Notes under the pieces: model-generated | Databases searched by the model: none | What the model was told of the DNA's origin: nothing | The model's input: the letters and a program-made list of their open reading frames with translations, nothing else | Shown here: piece after piece, positions 14,161 to 19,638 of the stretch | Layout: each line of letters opens with the position of its first letter | How positions within the stretch are numbered: the first letter of the stretch is position 1 | Assembly (NCBI GenBank): GCA_029883145.1 | Contig: JAOUJR010000003.1 | Location: 1 to 19,638 of the forward strand | Direction: 5' to 3' | Source: Nitrospirota bacterium | Lineage (GTDB): Bacteria; Nitrospirota; Thermodesulfovibrionia; Thermodesulfovibrionales; SM23-35 | Length of the DNA stretch: 19,638 nt | Position numbers and translations under genes: made by a program

Positions 14161-15353
14161 GAATATCGCCCAAAAGTGATTTATTGCTTCTCCAGATGTT
14201 TGCTGCAAAGCTGAATAAAAGGTCTTTTCTCCATATCAATTCAACCCGTGAAGGTGGTGGAGTGGCTGAGATATTACAGAGAATGATACCAATACTCAGG
14301 GAACTCGGAATTGATGCAAGATGGGAAGTCATTGAAGGAGATTCAATATTTTTTGACATAACGAAGAAAATTCACAATGCTCTTCAGGGAAATCCGGAGG
14401 AAATTACTAAAAAGATGTGGCAATATCATTACGAAGTGAACAGGAAAAACGCTGAAAAACTCAATCTTGAAGCAGACGCTGTATTGATCCACGACCCTCA
14501 ACCAGCGCCTCTCATTACTTTTAAAAAAACCGGGTTATGGATGTGGCGATGCCATATTGATGTGTCAAATCCTCAAAACGAGGTTTGTGATTATCTCATG
14601 CAGTATTGCGAAAAATATGACGCCACTATTTTTTCTGTAGCGAAATTTGCAAAGGCAATGGCTATTGATGAGTTCATTGTTTCGCCGTCCATAGACCCAG
14701 TGAGTGATAAGAACAGGGAGTTAACCGATGAAGAGATAACTGAAACACTAAGTAAATTCCAGATTCCAACGGATAGACCCATTGTACTCCAGGTATCGAG
14801 ATTTGATAGATTTAAAGACCCTATCGGGGTTATAAAAGCTTTTAGAATTGTCAATAAATACAATGATTGTATTCTCATCCTTGCAGGAAGTCCTGCTACC
14901 GATGATCCAGAAGGAGAAATAGTTTTAAACGAGGTAAAAGAGTATGCAGCCAATGACCCTGATATATACATTCTTCTGTTACCTACTTTCAGTGATAAAG
15001 ATATAAATGCTCTACAGAGAATAGCAACCATAATTTTACAAAAATCTTTGAAAGAGGGCTTTGGTCTCACCGTATCTGAGTCAATGTGGAAAGGAAAACC
15101 AGTAATAGGCGGTGCGGTAGGAGGAATCCCACTTCAGATTATCCATGGTGTTACGGGTTTCCTTGTTCATTCTGTAGAGGGTGCCGCATTCAGAATAAGG
15201 CAGCTTCTCAATAATCCGGAGATGGCAAAAAAGATGGGAGATGAAGCCAAAGAACATGTAAGAAAGAATTTTCTCATCACAAGGCAGGTGAGAGACTATC
15301 TATCCATCTGGTACGCCTTAGAAAATAAGGGCAAGAGCATTCTGGAATTATAA
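14142..15353 (+). CDS. treT: Trehalose glycosyltransferring synthase (GT4)
   Basis: Retaining GT-B glycosyltransferase that makes trehalose from NDP-glucose and glucose in the cytoplasm, possibly reversibly. Family landmarks are present: HINSTREGGGVAEIL at 31-45, EGDSIFFDITKKIHNALQG at 65-83, HDPQPAPL at 117-124, WRCHID at 135-140 and PSIDPVSDKN at 182-191. The GT4 E-x7-E motif is EGFGLTVSE (Glu305, Glu313). The 403-residue length is typical of TreT. GGAGG at 14127-14131 lies 10 nt before the ATG, within the preceding gene. The next four genes form a MalEFGK-type importer, the same arrangement of TreT and trehalose/maltose transporter known from Thermococcus and relatives, which supports trehalose as the product rather than another glucoside. 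Confidence 0.88.
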   Translation: MFNQYLGISPKSDLLLLQMFAAKLNKRSFLHINSTREGGGVAEILQRMIPILRELGIDARWEVIEGDSIFFDITKKIHNALQGNPEEITKKMWQYHYEVNRKNAEKLNLEADAVLIHDPQPAPLITFKKTGLWMWRCHIDVSNPQNEVCDYLMQYCEKYDATIFSVAKFAKAMAIDEFIVSPSIDPVSDKNRELTDEEITETLSKFQIPTDRPIVLQVSRFDRFKDPIGVIKAFRIVNKYNDCILILAGSPATDDPEGEIVLNEVKEYAANDPDIYILLLPTFSDKDINALQRIATIILQKSLKEGFGLTVSESMWKGKPVIGGAVGGIPLQIIHGVTGFLVHSVEGAAFRIRQLLNNPEMAKKMGDEAKEHVRKNFLITRQVRDYLSIWYALENKGKSILEL

Positions 15354-15413
15354 TATGGTGCTGCAGGAGTTATCGGAGCAATAAACCTTCTCAAGGTTGA
15401 AAAAATAGCTTAA
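15354..15413 (+). pseudogene. Possible C-terminal remnant of a ROK-like sugar kinase
   Basis: Directly after the treT stop, and in the same frame, 19 more codons read YGAAGVIGAINLLKVEKIA before a TAA at 15411. The run AGVIGA followed by a hydrophobic helix resembles the C-terminal end of ROK-family glucokinases. No start codon or ribosome binding site precedes it, so it is either the relic of a deleted gene, a read-through tail, or chance. Low certainty. Confidence 0.25.
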
Positions 15414-15415
15414 TA

Positions 15416-16696
15416 ATGTTTTATAAATTAGTAGCAAAGTTTCTTTTTCTTTTTTTATTTTTTTTAGTCCTCAGCTGTTCTCAAAAAGGAGACAATTCAG
15501 GGGGCAGAAGCACTATAACCTTGGTCTTCAAGCATGGGAAGATAGCAGGGGACCCTGAACTTTTCAGGCAGATAATAGATAGATTTGAGATAGAAAATCC
15601 AGGCATAAAGGTTAAAGATGAGGTACTCCCCGCATCGACAGACGAACAACATCAATTCTATGTCTTAAACCTCGAGGGTAAAAGTCCTGAGTTCGATGTC
15701 TTAAGTATGGATGTCATCTGGGTTCCTGAATTTGCTCGAGCCAGATGGATAAAAGATTTAAGCCATCTCTTGACTGATGTTGAAAGGAGTGACTTTTTCC
15801 CAGGTCCGATGCAGGCGGTTACATACAGGGGGAGAGTGTATGCGGTACCATGGTATATTGATGCGGGTGTTCTCTATTACAGGAAAGACCTACTACGGAA
15901 ATATGGCTTTCCACCACCGAAGATATGGCAGGAACTTGTAACAATCGCCCAATCTATCATCATGCGGGAGCCCGATATGTATGGCTTTATCTGGCAGGGG
16001 AAGCAATATGAAGGTCTGGTCTGTAATGTCCTCGAATATTTCTGGAGCAATGGCGGGGACATCTTAGAAGAGGAAAAACTGGTTTTGAACAGTTCCGAAA
16101 ATATCTCTGCACTCCAGTTTATGAGAGACCTCATCGTGAAATACAGAGTTACGCCTCCACTTGTAATAACCGCCATAGAGGAGCCAACAAGACATATTTT
16201 CGGAAATGGAAAGGCTGTTTTTATGAGAAATTGGCCTTACGCATTGAACATCTTTGAGAGAGAGGGATCAGCCATAAAGGGGAAAGTAGGGGTTTCCGCG
16301 CTCCCGTCTTTTCCCGGGAAAGAATCAGCTTCCACCTTGGGTGGATGGCAGCTCGGTATCAATAACAATTCAAGGCATCCTGAAGAGGCAGAAAGACTAA
16401 TCAGGTTTCTTACATCACCGGAGGTCCAAAAGGCTCTTGCACTCACTGTCGGTTATAAGCCATCAAGAAAATCCCTATATTTTGATAAAGATTTGATAAG
16501 GGTACAACCTTTTTTAATCCAGCTCCATGACATCTTCATGAAGGTAAGGTCACGACCCGTAACGCCTTACTACATGATGATAACTCAGGTGATACAGCCT
16601 GAATTCAGTGCCTCACTTTCCGGCATAAAGACACCGGAGGAGGCGTTGAATTCTGCCCAGAGACAGATAGAGCATATTTTTCAGGTGGAGAAATGA
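15416..16696 (+). CDS. Sugar ABC transporter substrate-binding lipoprotein (MalE-like)
   Basis: Family 1 extracellular solute-binding protein that would capture trehalose, maltose or a related glucoside in the periplasm. The N terminus is a lipoprotein signal, with a Phe/Leu-rich stretch and lipobox VLSC, placing the lipid-modified Cys at 21. The mature part opens with ITLVFKHG, then the typical region YAVPWYIDAGVLYYRKDLL (near 141-160) and GGWQLGINNNSRHPEEAERLIRFL (in the last third), as in maltose/trehalose-binding proteins. Length 426 is normal. No ribosome binding site precedes the ATG, unlike most genes here, so translation may depend on coupling to treT or on the short open frame at 15354-15413. 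It overlaps the first permease gene by 4 nt. Confidence 0.9.
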   Translation: MFYKLVAKFLFLFLFFLVLSCSQKGDNSGGRSTITLVFKHGKIAGDPELFRQIIDRFEIENPGIKVKDEVLPASTDEQHQFYVLNLEGKSPEFDVLSMDVIWVPEFARARWIKDLSHLLTDVERSDFFPGPMQAVTYRGRVYAVPWYIDAGVLYYRKDLLRKYGFPPPKIWQELVTIAQSIIMREPDMYGFIWQGKQYEGLVCNVLEYFWSNGGDILEEEKLVLNSSENISALQFMRDLIVKYRVTPPLVITAIEEPTRHIFGNGKAVFMRNWPYALNIFEREGSAIKGKVGVSALPSFPGKESASTLGGWQLGINNNSRHPEEAERLIRFLTSPEVQKALALTVGYKPSRKSLYFDKDLIRVQPFLIQLHDIFMKVRSRPVTPYYMMITQVIQPEFSASLSGIKTPEEALNSAQRQIEHIFQVEK

Positions 16697-17541
16697 ATAG
16701 CAGAGAAAAAGGGGATAAGTTCATTATACCCGCTCTGATTATGTTATCCTGCGTTACGATTTATCCTGTCCTGTATGTTTTTTATCTGAGTCTTCAAAGA
16801 AGACTCCTGATCTTTGATATATCAAGATTTGTTGGGTTCGAAAATTATCTCTTCCTTTTCAGAGATGACAGGTTCTGGAACGCATTAAAAAATACCGCTT
16901 ATTTTACAGTGGCATCTGTTTCTCTGGAATTATTCCTTGGTCTTTCTATTGCGGTACTCCTCAACAGGCCCTTCAGGCTAAGGGGTCTGACAAGGGCGGT
17001 TATTCTTGTACCCTGGGCAATCCCTACCGTGGTATCTGCAAGAATGTGGGAATGGGTCTATAACACCGATTTCGGAATCTTAAATTTTATTATCGGATCG
17101 AAGATAAACTGGCTTGGAAGCCCCTTCTGGGCAATACATGCCGCTATTTTCATGGATGTATGGAAGACAACGCCCTTTGTTGCGATTCTTCTCATGGCAG
17201 GTCTTCAGGTTATACCCCACGAACTTTATCAGGCAGCTAAGGTGGATGGAGCCGGGAGTTGGACTACGTTCAAAAGAATTACTTTACCCCTCCTGAAGCC
17301 GGTTATCCTTGTTGTTCTTCTCTTTAGAACCCTTGATGCTTTCAGAGTCTTTGATGCTGTTTATGTGCTTACAGGAGGGGGACCCGCAAACACAACAGAG
17401 ACCCTGTCAATATATGCCTATAAAGTTCTTTTCCAGACGCTCCAATTCGGTTACGGTTCCACACTCTCTGTGGTTGTTTTTCTCTGCATAGGATCCATAA
17501 GTATTTTTTATATAAAGCTTTTGAGCAGAGGGATTAAATGA
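16693..17541 (+). CDS. Sugar ABC transporter permease, MalF type
   Basis: Inner-membrane subunit with about six helices (first at about 10-32, then 68-91, 102-122, 147-172, 204-222, 255-277). The ATPase-contact EAA loop lies at 177-203 (ELYQAAKVDGAGSW, ending ITLPLLKP). Length of 282 residues corresponds to short MalF/UgpA-type permeases without the extra periplasmic loop. It overlaps the binding-protein gene and the next permease gene by ATGA junctions of 4 nt each, so the subunits are co-translated. Forms the pore together with the following gene product. Confidence 0.93.
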   Translation: MNSREKGDKFIIPALIMLSCVTIYPVLYVFYLSLQRRLLIFDISRFVGFENYLFLFRDDRFWNALKNTAYFTVASVSLELFLGLSIAVLLNRPFRLRGLTRAVILVPWAIPTVVSARMWEWVYNTDFGILNFIIGSKINWLGSPFWAIHAAIFMDVWKTTPFVAILLMAGLQVIPHELYQAAKVDGAGSWTTFKRITLPLLKPVILVVLLFRTLDAFRVFDAVYVLTGGGPANTTETLSIYAYKVLFQTLQFGYGSTLSVVVFLCIGSISIFYIKLLSRGIK

Positions 17542-18353
17542 CGAAACGGATAAGTTTTTATCTGTTACTCATCATAGCGATCCTGTACTGTCTCTGCCCA
17601 CTTTTGTGGCAATTCATAACAAGCTTAAAACCAGACTATGAGTTAACGAGGATACCACCGATCTTGCCTGAAAAACCGACCGTTGCTCATTATATCTCTA
17701 TCTTCAAAGGGTATCCATTTTCAAGGATTATTCTGAACAGTACGATTGTTGCCGCATCGACGACCATTTTTTCGCTCATTGTGGGCTCTCTCTGTGCCTT
17801 CGGACTCACAAAGCTGAAGGTGCGGTACAAGGCGATAATCCTCGGATTTGTATTATCCGTTTCGATGTTTCCGCCTATAGCAACGGTAAGCCCCCTCTAC
17901 ATCATCATCCGTTCTCTGGGACTGAGGGATACGTGGTGGGCACTTATCATCACTTATACAACCTTTTCACTTCCTCTTTCTATATGGATCCTCACGAATT
18001 TCTTCAAGGAAATACCTGATGAGATATATCTGGCAGCACGGATTGACGGCTGCAGCCCCTTTCAGGCGTTTCAGAAAATAATCTTGCCCCTTTCAGGACC
18101 TGGAATATTTACCACTGCGATACTGGTGTTTATCTTTTCATGGAATGAATTTCTTTTTGCCCTGACCTTTACCTCTACACCAAATTCAAGAACCATACCT
18201 GTTGCAATTGCACTGTTTCAGGGGATCCATGAAATACCATGGGGAGATATAGCCGCAGCTTCAGTTACAGTAACAGTTCCCTTGGTAATTCTTGTATTTG
18301 TATTTCAGAGGAGGATTATAGAGGGGCTTACTGCCGGAGCAATAAAGAGTTAA
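17538..18353 (+). CDS. Sugar ABC transporter permease, MalG type
   Basis: Second membrane subunit, 271 residues, six predicted helices beginning at about 6-29 and 66-92. The EAA loop is at 162-188 (EIYLAARIDGCSPF, then IILPLSGPG). The segment IFSWNEFLFALTFTS near 205-219 is typical of MalG/UgpE proteins. It starts at the ATGA overlap with the MalF-type gene and ends 2 nt before the ATPase start codon. Substrate choice is set by the binding protein and permeases; treT next door favours trehalose. Confidence 0.93.
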   Translation: MTKRISFYLLLIIAILYCLCPLLWQFITSLKPDYELTRIPPILPEKPTVAHYISIFKGYPFSRIILNSTIVAASTTIFSLIVGSLCAFGLTKLKVRYKAIILGFVLSVSMFPPIATVSPLYIIIRSLGLRDTWWALIITYTTFSLPLSIWILTNFFKEIPDEIYLAARIDGCSPFQAFQKIILPLSGPGIFTTAILVFIFSWNEFLFALTFTSTPNSRTIPVAIALFQGIHEIPWGDIAAASVTVTVPLVILVFVFQRRIIEGLTAGAIKS

Positions 18354-18355
18354 AG

Positions 18356-19420
18356 ATGGCAGAGGTAAAATTCGAGAAGGTCAAAAAGAGCTTCAAGGAT
18401 GTCATGGTAATTAGAGAACTCGACCTGACAATAGAGGATGGGGAATTTTTTACTTTTGTGGGGCCAAGCGGTTGCGGTAAATCAACAATTCTCAATATGG
18501 TCGCCGGGCTCGAACCACTCACCGGGGGCAGGATATATTTTGATAATATCTTGGTAAATGAGCTTTCCCCAAAGGACCGGGATGTAGCAATGGTATTTCA
18601 GACTTATGCCCTCTATCCCCACATGACAGTATATGAAAACATTGCGTTTCCTCTGAAAATGAAGAAATTAGACGCGAAAATAGTGGACAGGGAAGTTAAA
18701 AGAATAGTCGGTATACTTGGTCTTGAAGAATTTCAGCAGAGGAAGCCGAAAGAACTTTCCGGCGGCCAGAGGCAGAGAGTTGCTCTTGGAAGGGCGATAA
18801 TCAGAAAGCCTAAAGTTTTTCTTATGGATGAACCCCTTTCAAACCTCGATGCAAGGCTCAGGATTGAAATGAGGGCTGAATTGAAAAGGATTCACCAGGA
18901 TTTAAAAATCACTACAATCTATGTCACTCATGATCAGGGTGAAGCGATGAGCCTTTCAGATAAAATAGCGGTGCTTTTACAGGGCGAGATACAGCAAAGC
19001 GGAAAACCCCTTGACGTCTATTTGAAACCGGCAAATATCTTCGTGGGGGGCTTCATAGGAAGTCCTCCCATGAACTTTCTCACATGCTCACTACAGAATC
19101 TTCGGCCTGTAGAAGTAAACTGTAACGGGTTAATCTTTTCTCCCATAATGGAGGATATGCCTAAAAAAGGGGTCATAATGGGAATAAGACCGGAGGATGT
19201 TTCCATTTCTGTTGAGCCATCCGGTGACAGCGTAGAAGTCTCCGTCTCATTAGTTGAACCAGCAGGCTCATTCAACTGGGTCGATGCTCAGTGGGGCAGG
19301 GTAAAAATTAAGGGGACGGCAAAGGTCAATGAAGACCTGAAAGCAGGAAGCAGGGCTTTTATGAAATTTTCTGTAGAGAAAGTTACGGTATTTGATGCAG
19401 TCTCAGGTAAGAGGCTTTAA
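18356..19420 (+). CDS. ABC transporter ATPase, MalK/UgpC family
   Basis: Cytoplasmic ATP-hydrolysing subunit of the sugar importer, 354 residues. Walker A GPSGCGKST 36-44, Q-loop Gln82, signature LSGGQ 134-138, Walker B VFLMDEP 154-160 and switch His192 (YVTHDQ). The C-terminal region about 240-354, with MGIRPEDVSI near 275-284, is the TOBE/MalK regulatory domain, where inducer exclusion or activator binding occurs in relatives. The frame is open back to 18239, but family alignment starts at MAEVKFEKV, so I use the ATG at 18356, 2 nt after the permease stop. Ribosome binding site is weak; coupling to the permease is likely. MalK-type ATPases can serve several importers. Confidence 0.93.
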   Translation: MAEVKFEKVKKSFKDVMVIRELDLTIEDGEFFTFVGPSGCGKSTILNMVAGLEPLTGGRIYFDNILVNELSPKDRDVAMVFQTYALYPHMTVYENIAFPLKMKKLDAKIVDREVKRIVGILGLEEFQQRKPKELSGGQRQRVALGRAIIRKPKVFLMDEPLSNLDARLRIEMRAELKRIHQDLKITTIYVTHDQGEAMSLSDKIAVLLQGEIQQSGKPLDVYLKPANIFVGGFIGSPPMNFLTCSLQNLRPVEVNCNGLIFSPIMEDMPKKGVIMGIRPEDVSISVEPSGDSVEVSVSLVEPAGSFNWVDAQWGRVKIKGTAKVNEDLKAGSRAFMKFSVEKVTVFDAVSGKRL

Positions 19421-19638
19421 TTTTTTCCCATGACGATTGGCGAAATTCCTTGAAAAGAGGGCATATCTCATAGCTTGACCATTATTATTTCAATATTGCA
19501 ATATAAATGAGCTAATCTTTAGCATTTCTCTTGCTAAGTTTTAAGATATGGATTTCTACAGGTAATTTTTATTTAAAAACGCTCGCTTTTGATATTATTT
19601 TCCCAGGAAGATTAAAGGGTGATCGTTTTTATTAAACA
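19421..19638. other. AT-rich intergenic tail with weak signals
   Basis: No gene is supported here. It holds a 12-bp palindrome ATATTGCAATAT (19493-19504) and a TTGACC at 19475-19480, 18 nt from a CAATAT, which could be a weak plus-strand promoter for a gene beyond the window. A short hairpin TTAGCA/TGCTAA (19519-19537) is followed by GTTTT and might be a poor terminator. None of these is strong. Confidence 0.3.

Noticed and set aside
18239..18355. Longer N terminus for the MalK-type ATPase
   Set aside because: The upstream 39 residues lie inside the MalG-type gene and match no family sequence; MAEVKFEKV at 18356 is the normal family start.

Overview
The window looks like a piece of a moderately AT-rich Gram-negative bacterial chromosome. 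It is gene-dense, with strong purine-rich ribosome binding sites, a sigma-54 activator, a lipoprotein-type solute-binding protein and a periplasmic M23 peptidase. The gene mix (LCIB-type carbonic anhydrase, glucosyl-3-phosphoglycerate synthase, DUF5752 next to trehalose synthase TreT) suggests a Nitrospirota- or deltaproteobacteria-like lineage. This placement is inference; there is no rRNA or phylogenetic marker in the window.

Region 1 (1-4793, + strand) is a tight four-gene run with gaps of 3, 18 and 18 nt. It encodes an LCIB/theta-type carbonic anhydrase, an ArsB/NhaD-superfamily permease with a secreted N-terminal domain, a tandem universal stress protein and a sigma-54 response regulator. 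The first pair could form a previously unlinked inorganic-carbon or pH/ion module.

Region 2 (4794-6476, + strand) is the most unusual part. About 300 bp downstream of the sigma-54 activator gene is a classic -24/-12 promoter (GG-N10-GC). It is preceded by three copies of a TGCA-N9-TGCA element placed like enhancer sites. The promoter faces a 57-codon ORF, a 71-aa single-span membrane protein and a radical SAM/SPASM enzyme. No peptidase, exporter or PqqD-like protein is present, so this is either a minimal peptide-modification system of unknown type or some other sigma-54-controlled maturation cassette.

Region 3 (6473-8607, - strand) holds a two-gene operon: an MPGP-type HAD phosphatase (probable glucosyl-3-phosphoglycerate phosphatase) and a MOFRL-type glycerate 2-kinase, joined by a 4-nt ATGA overlap.

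Region 4 (8642-19420, + strand) begins with a near-consensus sigma-70 promoter divergent from region 3. It runs through gpgS, two coiled-coil proteins, an M23 endopeptidase, an MscS channel, a duplicated-domain DUF5752 protein, trehalose synthase TreT and a complete MalEFGK-type sugar importer. Together regions 3 and 4 form a turgor/compatible-solute locus: glucosylglycerate synthesis, trehalose synthesis and uptake, pressure release through MscS, and wall remodelling. No RNA genes, insertion sequences or CRISPR arrays were seen.
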